In this document: one piece after another, positions 34,269-43,138 of the stretch
Layout: every line of letters starts with the position of its first letter
Position numbering within the stretch: position 1 is the stretch's first letter
Translations under genes and position numbers: made by a program
Origin: an uncultured Eubacteriales bacterium
GTDB taxonomy: Bacteria > Bacillota > Clostridia > Oscillospirales > CAG-272
Assembly (NCBI GenBank): GCA_934433485.1
Contig: CAKRZR010000010.1
Coordinates: forward strand, 18,689-82,688
Reading direction: 5' to 3'
Length of the DNA: 64,000 nucleotides
Notes under the pieces: model-generated
Seen by the model: only the letters and a program-made list of their open reading frames with translations
Databases searched by the model: none
Told to the model about the DNA's origin: nothing

Positions 34269-36371
34269 TCATTCCTCCAGCATGGCGAGGAACGCGTCCT
34301 CGTTCAGCACCGGGATGCCGAGCGCGTTTGCCTTGGTCAGCTTTGAGCCTGCTTCCTCTCCGGCGACGACGAACGAGGTTTTCCCCGATACGCTGCCCGT
34401 GACCTTTCCGCCGCGTGCCTTGATCTTCGCCGACGCTTCGTCCCTGGTCATGGTCGAGAGGGTGCCGGTCAGTACGAAGGTCTTGCCGGCAAAGGCTTCG
34501 CTTGGCTGCGCCATTGTACCGGAATCCGTTTCCGCCGCGTTCGCCGTGTTTTCGGTGCGCACCCCGGCGACCTTCAGCTTGTCGATGAGGATTTTCGTCT
34601 CCGGCAGGGAGAAGTAGTCCGCGACCATCTGCGCCGTGATCTCCCCGATGTCCGGAATGGCACACAGCGCCTCGAGGCTCGCCCCGAACAGCGCGTCCAC
34701 GGAGCTGAATCGCGCGATGATGGCTTCCGCGGTCGCCGTACCGACGTGCCGGATCCCGAGCGCGTAGAGGAGCCGTGCCGGTCCCGCGTCCCTGGACTGT
34801 GCGATGGCTGTCATGAGGTTGTCCGCGGATTTTTTGCCCATGCGCGGCAGCGCGGCGATCTCGTCCGCACGGAGCGCGAAAATATCGCCGACGTCGTGGG
34901 TCAGTCCCTCGGAGATACACAGGCGGATGAGGGAGGGTCCCATGCCGTCGATGTTCATTGCGCCGCGGGAGACAAAGTGGATCATGCGCCGTTCCAGCTG
35001 TGCCGGACAGCCCGGATTTAAGCACCGCAGCGCGCCGGTTTCCTCAGATGCGTTTTCCCCGTCCGCGTCGTCGGTGTCGTCCTGCTCGGACGCGTCGTTG
35101 TCCCAGAACAGCCGCTCGCCGCAGGAGGGACAGACCTCCGGGAACGAAAAGGGTACGGAATCCGCCGGTCGTTTGGACACGTCCACGCCGACGATCTCCG
35201 GGATGATGTCCCCGGCTTTCTGGACGTACACCATGTCCCCGATGCGGATGTCGCGCGCGCGGATGATGTCGATGTTGTGCAGCGTCGCGCGGGAAACGGT
35301 CGTCCCGGCAAGGCGCACAGGCTCGAGGATCGCGGTCGGCGTGAGCACTCCTGTGCGGCCGATCTGCACCTCCACGCCCACAAGGCGCGTTTCCTTTCTC
35401 TCCGGCGGATATTTATAGGCGACTGCCCATTTCGGCGTGCTCGGTCCTTCACCGAGGATCGCCCGCTGCGCCAGAGAATCGATTTTGATGACCGCGCCGT
35501 CGATGTCGTAGGGCAGGTTCTCGCGTTCCCTGCCGATTTGCGCCACCGCGGCTAAGATTTCCTCTGGCGCGCCGGTTTTCGTCACCACACGGATGGTCGG
35601 AAAGCCGAGCGCATGCATTCGTTCGATGGTTTCGGCGTGCGAGGCGGGCGCGTGACCGTCCTCCCACAGGTTGCCGGTCTGGTAGTTGAACACGAAAATC
35701 GATAGTCCCGCGTCGCGTGTTCCGGCGGCGTCGAGTCTGCGCAGATTTCCGGCGGCGGCGTTGCGCGGATTCGCCCAAAGCTTTTCTCCGGCGTCCTCGC
35801 GAAGCTTGTTCAGGCGCGCAAAGCTGTCGTGCGGCATGTACACCTCACCGCGCACCGTCACGGACACAGGTGCGGTCAGCCGGTGCGGAATGGGCGCGAT
35901 GGCGGCGATGTTTTCGGTCACGTTTTCACCGACGGTACCGTCTCCACGCGTCGCGCCGAGGGTCAAGAGCCCATTTTCGTACGTCAGCCCGACCGACAGC
36001 CCGTCGATCTTCGGCTCCACGGTGAAAAGGATGTCCTCCCGCGCGATCCCGGCGTCCAACAGCGCGTCGATGGTTTTGGTGAGATACGCGGACAGCTCAT
36101 CGGTGGAGAAAACGTCGGTCAGGCTGCCCATTTTCACGGGATGCGTTACCTTCGCGAATTTCTCCGACGGCGCGCCGCCGACATGGTGCGTGGGCGAGGA
36201 CGGATCGTCAAACTGCGGATACGCCGCCTCAAGATCGGATAGCTCCCGAAACAGCGCGTCATAAGCAGCATCGGACAGCACCGGCGCGTCCTTTTCGTAA
36301 TATAAAACAGCGTTGCGCCGGATCGTTTCGCGCAGCTGATCGATCCGCCGCTTTGCATCGTGCTCAGTCAT
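34269..36371 (-). CDS. ligA: NAD-dependent DNA ligase
   Basis: 700 residues, full length for LigA. The Ia-like N-terminal NAD site (NAVLYYEKDAPVLSDAAYDA) is followed by the adenylation Lys in EPKIDGLSVGL (about residue 114), an OB fold, a four-Cys zinc finger (CPSCG; CLNPGCPAQ), HhH repeats and a C-terminal BRCT domain (GKTFVLTGTLSTMTRDEASA). An Asp/Glu-rich insertion of roughly 15-20 residues lies between the two Cys pairs of the zinc finger. It seals nicks in replication and repair. The start follows AAGGAGG; a TATAAT-like -10 lies at 36412-36407 on the minus strand. Confidence 0.96.
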   Translation of the reverse strand: MTEHDAKRRIDQLRETIRRNAVLYYEKDAPVLSDAAYDALFRELSDLEAAYPQFDDPSSPTHHVGGAPSEKFAKVTHPVKMGSLTDVFSTDELSAYLTKTIDALLDAGIAREDILFTVEPKIDGLSVGLTYENGLLTLGATRGDGTVGENVTENIAAIAPIPHRLTAPVSVTVRGEVYMPHDSFARLNKLREDAGEKLWANPRNAAAGNLRRLDAAGTRDAGLSIFVFNYQTGNLWEDGHAPASHAETIERMHALGFPTIRVVTKTGAPEEILAAVAQIGRERENLPYDIDGAVIKIDSLAQRAILGEGPSTPKWAVAYKYPPERKETRLVGVEVQIGRTGVLTPTAILEPVRLAGTTVSRATLHNIDIIRARDIRIGDMVYVQKAGDIIPEIVGVDVSKRPADSVPFSFPEVCPSCGERLFWDNDASEQDDTDDADGENASEETGALRCLNPGCPAQLERRMIHFVSRGAMNIDGMGPSLIRLCISEGLTHDVGDIFALRADEIAALPRMGKKSADNLMTAIAQSRDAGPARLLYALGIRHVGTATAEAIIARFSSVDALFGASLEALCAIPDIGEITAQMVADYFSLPETKILIDKLKVAGVRTENTANAAETDSGTMAQPSEAFAGKTFVLTGTLSTMTRDEASAKIKARGGKVTGSVSGKTSFVVAGEEAGSKLTKANALGIPVLNEDAFLAMLEE

Positions 36372-36496
36372 GGTATTTCCTCCTTGGATGGAAGATGCTA
36401 TCCTATATTATACCGGATTCGGCGGGAAAAATCTACCGAAAATTGCGAAATTTACAAAAACTACAATAAAGAAGCGATGTATCGAGTCCGGACGCA

Positions 36497-36530
36497 AAAA
36501 GGGACCTCCGAAAATGGGGAAGTCCCTTTT
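36497..36530 (-). terminator. Terminator between dockerin gene and ligA
   Basis: Stem AAAAGGGAC..CTCC / GGGGA..GTCCCTTTT with T-runs on both strands. It ends the low-GC gene upstream in the minus direction. Confidence 0.85.
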
Positions 36531-36581
36531 GTGGTTTCAGTCGAGCGTCACTTTTACACGATACGTGGCATAGTGATGGAA

Positions 36582-37366
36582 TTATAGATCAAATATATAG
36601 CCACGGTAATATGCGTAGAGTCTTGCAATGTCATAATAATCTACGATACCATCTTTGTTTATATCCATTGTATCCAGATCGAAAGAGTCAGAGACATATG
36701 CGGCGTACAGAGCAGTCACGTCATAATAATCGATTCTACCGTCACCATTTACATCTCCATGAATAGGAGTTTTATTTGTGACAGTCACTATACAATCGGC
36801 AGTATAGCCACCGTCTTCTGTAGTAGCAGTGATTGTGGTAGTACCAACAGACATTGCAGTAACATTTCCAATACTGCTAACAACAGCGACGGATGGATTG
36901 CTACTACTCCAAATGACCTTTTGATTGGTTGCATTTTCAGGCAAAACGGTTTCCGTTAGACTAAATGTGTCGCCCACCTCTAACGAATAGGAGGTTATAT
37001 CCAGAGAGATTCCGGTTACAGGACGATTTTCTTCCGTTATGGTGAAAACGCATTTTGCTCTATATACGCGATGTATGTATACACATAGTCGGTGTCCCAC
37101 GACATGGCGAGAGTGAAATCCAGATCTTTGGCGGACTGTACATCTTCCTCTGTTTCTGCCCATGCGGAAACCCATGACCTGTCCACGGGGATTTCATAGT
37201 ATTCGTTTTCCGACCAAGTGCCGTCCGGATTCCACTTTGTGTAGATGTGGTTGACATCAAAGCGGATGTTACATAGGTCTTCTTCTTCTGCAAATGCCGC
37301 GTGTACGGATGCTGCCGCCGCTGCCGCAGTCAATAGGGCGAGCGGTATAAGCCATTGCTTCTTCAT
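36582..37366 (-). pseudogene. Frameshifted CBM9-like / Big2 / dockerin protein
   Basis: Two overlapping reading frames form one broken gene. The first (37366-37037) starts behind AAGGAGG with a signal peptide (MKKQWLIPLALLTAAAAA) and a CBM9/DOMON-like segment (KDLDFTLAMSWDTDYVYTYI), then stops after AFSP. The second frame (down to 36582) continues with FTITEENRPVTGISLD, a Big2 immunoglobulin-like domain (SSNPSVAVVSSIGNVTAMSV) and two type-I dockerin loops (DVNGDGRIDYYD; DINKDGIVDYYD). The CBM part is too short, so a deletion with a frameshift near 37040-37080 is likely. GC is clearly lower than in neighbours, suggesting recent transfer. An intact programmed frameshift is possible but unlikely. 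Confidence 0.7.
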
Positions 37367-37533
37367 TGGGGAAAACCTCCTTAAAGTGTATCATTTTTGG
37401 GTATACGACCTCGTTCTCAACAATAGACACCATTCGCGGTGAAAAAGATTTGCCTCCGGCGCAAAAGATTTGCGATTTCTGCATTGTGGAATACCACACG
37501 CATGCAAATGCTGTCTTATGCTGCTTTGCGTAT

Positions 37534-37562
37534 AGTATAGCACATATCGTTGCGAAATGGAA
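37534..37562 (-). promoter_or_regulatory. Possible promoter of dockerin gene
   Basis: Minus strand TATACT at 37539-37534 with a weak -35 (TTCCAT). It would give a leader of about 165 nt. The 37367-37533 stretch shows no other gene. Confidence 0.45.
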
Positions 37563-37682
37563 GATGAAAATAGAAAATAAATACAGAAAAACAGCATAAC
37601 AAGAATATTCATGGACAAAATATGTCCATCAACGCACGGGAAGCCTTCTTTTCATCTTCACCCGAAAAATCCCGTCATCATA

Positions 37683-37711
37683 TTTACTTCTCCCGCGATC
37701 TGTGCTATAAT
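37683..37711 (+). promoter_or_regulatory. Promoter of DUF1385-prmC-leuA operon
   Basis: TTTACT (37683-37688), 17 bp, TATAAT (37706-37711). A small hairpin CCGCAG/CTGCGG (37723-37737) follows in the leader. Confidence 0.72.
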
Positions 37712-37774
37712 ACAGTGGGATACCGCAGTACCTGCGGGATTCACCTATGCAGGAAAGGACTCTATATAAATAAA

Positions 37775-38863
37775 ATGAAAGAAAACGAAAACAAGCGGCT
37801 GGGACTTGTGGGCGGTCAGGCACTGCTCGAGGGCGTGATGATGAAATCCGGAGACGACGTGAGCATGGCGGTGCGCGACGAATCCGGCAAGATCCTCACC
37901 GATCACAAAAAAACGGTCTCTCTGCGGAAAAAGCACAAGCTCTGCCGGATCCCGCTGGTGCGCGGCTGCGTCAATTTTGTCGAGATGCTCATGCTCAGCA
38001 TGTCCACGCTGACTCACTCGATGGAAATGTCCGGGATCGACACGGACGAGCCGGAGACAAAATTCGACCGCTGGATCATGGAGAAGCTCGGCGACCGCAT
38101 GATGCAGGTGGTGTCCGGGATCGGCATGGTGCTCGGTCTGGTGCTCGGCATAGGACTGTTCCTCATGCTGCCGACGATGGCGACCAAGGGACTCGACTCC
38201 CTGACCGGCGGGCACATCGGCGCGTTCCGCAGCGTCATCGAGGGGCTCATCCGCATGGCGATCTTTGTCGGCTACGTGTGGGCGGTCAGCCTGATGCCGG
38301 AGATCCGCCGGACGTACGAATACCACGGCGCGGAGCACAAATCCGTCGCCTGCTTTGAGCGCGGACTGCCGCTGACGCCGGAAAACGCGAAAACCTGCAC
38401 GAGATTCCATCCGCGCTGCGGCACGAGCTTTATCTTTGTGATGCTGCTCATCTCCATCATCGTCAACTCCTTCCTCACCTGGGACAATGTGTGGATCCGG
38501 TTCGGCTCGAAGCTTCTCACCATTCCGCTTATCGTTGGACTCGGCTTTGAGTTCATCATGTACGCGGGCAAGCACGACAATCTGTTCACAAAGATCGTCT
38601 CCGCGCCCGGACTCTGGCTCCAGCGGATCACCACGCGCGAACCGGACGAGGCGCAGCTGTCCGTGGCGATTGCCGCCATCATGGGCGCGATCCCTGAGGC
38701 GTTCCGCGATGAGGTAAAGGCGCAGCTTGCCGAAACGGGCGAGAAACTGGAGGGCACGGAGCCGTTTGTACCGGCAAAGGTTTCCGCGGACAAAAAAACG
38801 TCGGAGCTGTACGATTCTGAGCGCGCGGCGTTGGGGAACGGCACAGACGAGGCGGCGCAGTGA
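37775..38863 (+). CDS. DUF1385 membrane protein
   Basis: 362 residues from ATG 37775. The family hallmark GLVGGQALLEGVMMKSGDDVSM opens the protein, split by RGCVNFVEMLMLSM. About four membrane helices follow (GMVLGLVLGIGLFLMLPTM and neighbours), then YEYHGAEHKSVACFERG and FHPRCGTSFIFVMLL, a conserved His/Cys set suggestive of metal binding. A cytosolic tail of about 90 residues ends the protein. Its role is unknown, but it is regularly encoded next to prmC in Bacillota, and here its stop overlaps the prmC start. Confidence 0.9.
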   Translation: MKENENKRLGLVGGQALLEGVMMKSGDDVSMAVRDESGKILTDHKKTVSLRKKHKLCRIPLVRGCVNFVEMLMLSMSTLTHSMEMSGIDTDEPETKFDRWIMEKLGDRMMQVVSGIGMVLGLVLGIGLFLMLPTMATKGLDSLTGGHIGAFRSVIEGLIRMAIFVGYVWAVSLMPEIRRTYEYHGAEHKSVACFERGLPLTPENAKTCTRFHPRCGTSFIFVMLLISIIVNSFLTWDNVWIRFGSKLLTIPLIVGLGFEFIMYAGKHDNLFTKIVSAPGLWLQRITTREPDEAQLSVAIAAIMGAIPEAFRDEVKAQLAETGEKLEGTEPFVPAKVSADKKTSELYDSERAALGNGTDEAAQ

Positions 38864-39705
38864 CGTACACGTACCACGGTCTGCGCGATCTTCTGGCGGC
38901 GCACGGGATCCCGGACGCGGATTTTGACGCGCTGACCCTGCTGGAGACGTTTGCCGGCGCGTCGAGGACCGCGATTTTCGCCGATCCGGCGCGGGCATAC
39001 GAGAGCGAGGCGCTTACGGACGCGGTGGAAAAGCGACTGCGCCGGGTGCCGCTACAGTATATCATAGGAGAATGGGAATTTATGGGACTGCCGTTTGTCG
39101 TGAACGAGCACTGTCTCATCCCGCGCGCCGATACGGAGCACATCGCGGAAGCCGCCATCGCGCGAAAACCACGGCGGGTGCTCGATCTGTGTACCGGCAG
39201 CGGGTGCATTCTCGCGTCGGTGCTGCACTATTGCCCGGACGCGTCGGGTGTGGCGGTGGACTGCATGGCGGACGCGCTGGCGGTGGCGGCGGAGAATTTC
39301 CGGCTGCTCGGCGTGGCGGAGCGCGTGCAAATCGTGTGCGGCGACGTACGCGAGCGGCTGTTTACGCCAGCGGAAAAGTTTGACGTGATCACCGCGAATC
39401 CGCCGTACATCACAGCGGACGAAATGAAAACGCTTGCGCCGGAGCTGTCCGCGGAGCCACGAATCGCGCTGACGGACGGCGGGGACGGTCTGTCCCTGTA
39501 TCAGGCGATATTGGAGAATTTCTGCGGGAACCTTGCAGACGGCGGCGTGTTTATCGTGGAGCACGGGTACGCGCAGTCGGAGGCGGTATGCGCGATGGCG
39601 GCGGAATACGGCATGGCGGCGCGGGTGCTCCGAGATTACGGCGGCAATGTGCGCGGCGCGGAGCTGTCCCGCTGCATGACGAAAAATAAGGACGATGGAC
39701 TATGA
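38860..39705 (+). CDS. prmC: Release factor glutamine methyltransferase
   Basis: 281 residues. A GTG start overlaps the DUF1385 stop (GTGA). The N-terminal helical domain recognises release factors (VPLQYIIGEWEFMGLPF, LIPRADTEH). The AdoMet site is DLCTGSGCILASVL, and the catalytic NPPY motif is ITANPPYITADE near residue 175. It methylates the Gln of the GGQ motif in RF1/RF2. Length and motif order are normal for the family. The stop overlaps the leuA start (ATGA). Confidence 0.95.
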   Translation: MTYTYHGLRDLLAAHGIPDADFDALTLLETFAGASRTAIFADPARAYESEALTDAVEKRLRRVPLQYIIGEWEFMGLPFVVNEHCLIPRADTEHIAEAAIARKPRRVLDLCTGSGCILASVLHYCPDASGVAVDCMADALAVAAENFRLLGVAERVQIVCGDVRERLFTPAEKFDVITANPPYITADEMKTLAPELSAEPRIALTDGGDGLSLYQAILENFCGNLADGGVFIVEHGYAQSEAVCAMAAEYGMAARVLRDYGGNVRGAELSRCMTKNKDDGL

Positions 39706-41225
39706 GAAATATAAAAATCACCGACACGACGCTGCGGGACGGCGAACAGACGCCGGGCGTGCGGTTTGGCGTCGGGCAGAAGCTGGACATTGCGCTGCGG
39801 CTGGAACGGCTGGGCGTGGACTGCATTGAGGCGGGTTTTCCGGCGTCCTCACCTGGCGACGCGGAGGCGGTGGCGAAAATTGCGTCCGCGGTGCAAAAAA
39901 GCACGGTATGCGCGCTTGCACGCTGTGTGCCGGGGGACATTGACGCGGCGGCGGAGTCGCTTCGGACAGCGGCGCATCCGCGGATCCATGTATTTATCGC
40001 GACGAGCGACATTCATCTCGCGCACAAGCTGCACTGCACGCGGGACGAGGTGCTGGCGCGGATCCGGGACTGTGTGACCCGCGCGGTATCGCTCTGTCCG
40101 GAGGTGCAGTTCTCGCCGGAGGACGCGACGCGCACGGATTCGGAATTTCTGCTGTTGGCGCTGCGTACGGCGGCGGAGGCGGGAGCGCGGATCATCAACA
40201 TTCCGGACACGGTGGGCTACACGACCCCGGCGGAGTTCGGCGCGCTGATTTCCCGCATCCACAGCGAGATACCGGACAGGCGGATCGGCGTGCACTGCCA
40301 CAACGATCTGGGCTTGGCGGTGGCGAACAGTCTGGCGGCGATCGAGGCGGGTGCGTCGTCGGTGGAATGCACCGTAAACGGGCTTGGCGAACGGGCGGGC
40401 AACGCGGCACTCGAAGAGGTCGTGATGGCGCTGTCGGTGCGGCGGGACGTGCTGGGCGCGGTGACGGGACTGGACACGCGGGAAATCACGGACATTTCGC
40501 GGCTGGTGTCGTCGCTCTCGGGTATACCGGTATCCCCGAACAAGGCGATCGTAGGTGCGAACGTATTCACGCACGAGAGCGGCATCCACCAGCACGGCGT
40601 GATGCAGGATCGGGCGACGTACGAGATCATGAAGCCGGAGGACATCGGCAGGGCGGGCAGTGTGATCCTGCTCGGCAAGCTCTCCGGCAGGCACGCGTAC
40701 GCGGATCGGGTACGGCAGATGGGCTATTCCCTTGACGAAGCGGGGATGGACGCGACGTTCACGCGGTTCAAGGAGGTGGCGGACAAGAAATCGACGGTCA
40801 GCGACGAGGACATCCGCGCGATTTTGAGCGAGTACTTAGACTCCCTGTCGGGGCGGTACCGTCTGGTGACGTTCCAGATCCAGTCCGGGAACCACATCCG
40901 CGCGATGGCGCTGGTGACGCTTGCCGATCACGCGGCAGCCGACGGCGAAAACGAGCGTACGGAAGCGGCGCCAGGTGAAGGTCCCATTGACGCGGCGTTC
41001 AACGCGATCCGACGGATTGCGGGTGTGGCGGACATAGCGCTTGTGAGCTACGAGATCCGCGCCGTAACCGAGGGAACCGATGCGCTGGGCGAGGCGATCG
41101 TGAAGATCAAGTCGGGCGAATCGGTATTCACGGGCCGCGGCGTTTCCACGGACATCATCAAAGCCTCCATCAAATCCTACCTGAACGCGATCAACAAGCT
41201 ATTGCTGGGCACCGGCTCTGTATAG
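39702..41225 (+). CDS. leuA: 2-isopropylmalate synthase
   Basis: 507 residues. DRE-TIM enzyme condensing acetyl-CoA with 2-oxoisovalerate, the first committed step of leucine synthesis. It starts ITDTTLRDGEQTPGV (catalytic DTTLRDGEQ), has HCHNDLGLAVAN and CTVNGLGERAGN (metal and substrate motifs), then GIHQHGVMQDR. The C terminus is the LeuA allosteric domain, where leucine would inhibit. It is translationally coupled to prmC. No leuCD or leuB genes are in the window. Homocitrate synthase is a less likely alternative. Confidence 0.92.
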   Translation: MRNIKITDTTLRDGEQTPGVRFGVGQKLDIALRLERLGVDCIEAGFPASSPGDAEAVAKIASAVQKSTVCALARCVPGDIDAAAESLRTAAHPRIHVFIATSDIHLAHKLHCTRDEVLARIRDCVTRAVSLCPEVQFSPEDATRTDSEFLLLALRTAAEAGARIINIPDTVGYTTPAEFGALISRIHSEIPDRRIGVHCHNDLGLAVANSLAAIEAGASSVECTVNGLGERAGNAALEEVVMALSVRRDVLGAVTGLDTREITDISRLVSSLSGIPVSPNKAIVGANVFTHESGIHQHGVMQDRATYEIMKPEDIGRAGSVILLGKLSGRHAYADRVRQMGYSLDEAGMDATFTRFKEVADKKSTVSDEDIRAILSEYLDSLSGRYRLVTFQIQSGNHIRAMALVTLADHAAADGENERTEAAPGEGPIDAAFNAIRRIAGVADIALVSYEIRAVTEGTDALGEAIVKIKSGESVFTGRGVSTDIIKASIKSYLNAINKLLLGTGSV

Positions 41226-41227
41226 TA

Positions 41228-41345
41228 GGTGCGCTCGTTAGGGTGGAGAGACGGTCGCTTTTGAAAAAGCTCCGCAAAACTTTTATATGGGAATGGTGAA
41301 GGGAGGAGTTTGTGCAAATCCGCTTGCTCGCCAGTTTGAGCGATC
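41228..41345 (+). repeat. Modular repeat, forward unit (copy 11)
   Basis: GAGAGACGGTCGCTTTTGAA, AAAGCTCCGCAAAACTTTTAT, GGAGTTTGTGCAAATCC, GCTCGCCAGTTTG. It has no internal palindrome. Confidence 0.8.
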
Positions 41346-41429
41346 CGTTCCCTGTGAAGGTCGTTCGCGGTTCTCAGACTGTTGGGGGAGCCATGTTTTC
41401 CTTCAGAAGTGCGCACCCAACTACATTCG

Positions 41430-41500
41430 ATATATAGTACAAAGTTTTTTGGAAGGGGGTGCGGGGGAGACTTTTTTTTCAAAAAAGTTTCCCCCGCCTA
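41430..41500. repeat. Modular repeat, type-B unit abutting cimA (copy 12)
   Basis: ACAAAGTTTTTTGGAAGGG, GGTGCGGGGGAGAC, TTTTTTTTCAAAAAAG, TTTCCCCC. The hairpin GGGGGAGACTTTTTT / AAAAAAGTTTCCCCC ends 9 bp before the cimA ATG. Confidence 0.82.
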
Positions 41501-41509
41501 TCCTGCAAT

Positions 41510-43138
41510 ATGAAAATAGAAATCCTGGACACGACGCTTCGGGACGGGGCGCAGGGGTGTGGGGTGGATTTTTCGCCGACGGACCGGTTATTGGTCATGC
41601 ACCGGCTTGACGAGCTCGGCATACCCTATATGGAGATCGGGATGATGACCGGGGAGGAGAGCGCGGCGTGGTTTCGCGCGGTGGCGGCGGAGCAATTCTC
41701 CGTGGCGCGTCCGGTGATCTTCTCGCAGACCTGTCGGCCGGGTGAATCGGCAGCGGGAAATCCGCTTTTGCGGCTGGTTGCGCAGTCGCCGATCGCGTGC
41801 GTATCGATTTTCGGCAAGAGCTGGAAATATCAGGCAAGCCGGGTGCTCGGTACGACGGCGGAGGAGAATCTGCGGCTGATCCGGGACAGCGTTTCCTACC
41901 TGAAGGCGGCGGGGAAGACGGTCTTTTTCGACGCGGAGCACTTTTTCGACGGCTACAGCGACGACGCGGACTACGCCTGCGCGGCGGTAGAGACGGCGTT
42001 TGCGGCAGGGGCGGACCGGGTGATCCTCTGCGACACGAACGGCGGTATGCTCCCGGACAGCATCGGCGTGGCGGTAAGCGGCGTGCTTGCGCGTTTGCCG
42101 GAGGAATACCGCAGTAGTGTCGGCATCCACTGTCACAACGACATGGGCATGGCGGCGGCGTGCACGGTCGCGGCGGTTCTGTCGGGGGCGCGTCACGTAC
42201 AGGGGACGATCTCCGGCTTTGGCGAGCGGTGCGGGAACGCGAATCTGGACACCGTGATCCCGGTTTTGGAATGGAAGCTCGGCTTCACCTGCATCGGCGC
42301 GGAGCATCTGACGCATCTGACGCCGGTGGTACGCGCCGTAAACGAGGCGGCGAACCGCGCGATGAACGAGAACGAACCGTTTGTCGGCGGCAACGCGTTC
42401 ACGCACAAGGCAGGGACGCACATCGACGGTGTGGTCAAGGCGCCGCGGGCGTTCGAGCACATGGATCCGGCGGCGGTCGGCAATCGGCGCAGCTTTGTGG
42501 TGAGCAGCATGAGCGGACGCGCGGCACTGCTCGACCGGCTGCGGGAATACGTGACCCCGGCGGAGGCGGCGCAGCTTACGAAAAATTCCCCGGAGACGCT
42601 GGAGCTGTGGGAGCTTTTGCGCGAGCGGGAGTCGCTGGGGTACGATTACGAGGACGCGGAGGCGTCGCTGTCGCTGCTCATTGCGCAGACCCTGGGCAGG
42701 CGGCGGCGGTTCTTTGAGCTGCGCAGCTTCAAGGTCATCGTAGACGAGGACGGCGCGAACGCGTACAACGACCGCTGGCAGACGGACGAGATGAAAGCGA
42801 CGGCGGCGATCAAGATCGCGGTAGGCGGCAATGAGGAGCTGACGGCAGGCGAGGGCAACGGTCCGGTCAACGCCATGGACGTGGCGCTCCGGCGGGCGCT
42901 TGCGCGGTTTTACCCGGAAATCGGGCGGCTGCGGCTGTCGGACTACCGGGTACGCGTGCTGGACGCGGGTGCGACGGCGTCCGTGGTACGGGTACGGATC
43001 GAATCGACGGATGGCGTAGGCGTATGGCGGACAGTCGGCGTCTCCCCGGACATCATCACGGCGAGCTGGCAGGCGCTGCGCGATTCGGTGGAATACATGC
43101 TGTCCCAGAGCAACAGAAAGGCGGAAACAGAGATATGA
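41510..43138 (+). CDS. cimA: (R)-citramalate synthase
   Basis: 542 residues, of the long citramalate-synthase type. MKIEILDTTLRDGAQGCGVD carries the catalytic DTTLRDG at the very N terminus, which fixes the start at 41510. HCHNDMGMAAA, QGTISGFGERCGNAN and NAFTHKAGTHIDGV follow, then the C-terminal regulatory domain. It condenses pyruvate with acetyl-CoA to open a threonine-independent route to isoleucine. No Shine-Dalgarno is visible because a repeat hairpin sits immediately upstream. Its stop overlaps the ddl start (ATGA). Confidence 0.9.
   Translation: MKIEILDTTLRDGAQGCGVDFSPTDRLLVMHRLDELGIPYMEIGMMTGEESAAWFRAVAAEQFSVARPVIFSQTCRPGESAAGNPLLRLVAQSPIACVSIFGKSWKYQASRVLGTTAEENLRLIRDSVSYLKAAGKTVFFDAEHFFDGYSDDADYACAAVETAFAAGADRVILCDTNGGMLPDSIGVAVSGVLARLPEEYRSSVGIHCHNDMGMAAACTVAAVLSGARHVQGTISGFGERCGNANLDTVIPVLEWKLGFTCIGAEHLTHLTPVVRAVNEAANRAMNENEPFVGGNAFTHKAGTHIDGVVKAPRAFEHMDPAAVGNRRSFVVSSMSGRAALLDRLREYVTPAEAAQLTKNSPETLELWELLRERESLGYDYEDAEASLSLLIAQTLGRRRRFFELRSFKVIVDEDGANAYNDRWQTDEMKATAAIKIAVGGNEELTAGEGNGPVNAMDVALRRALARFYPEIGRLRLSDYRVRVLDAGATASVVRVRIESTDGVGVWRTVGVSPDIITASWQALRDSVEYMLSQSNRKAETEI

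Noticed and set aside
36582..37366. A cellulosome cluster
   Set aside because: Only one broken dockerin gene is seen; no cohesin or scaffoldin is present.
41226..41509. T-box leader before cimA
   Set aside because: No T-box sequence or specifier stem; the region is repeat units.
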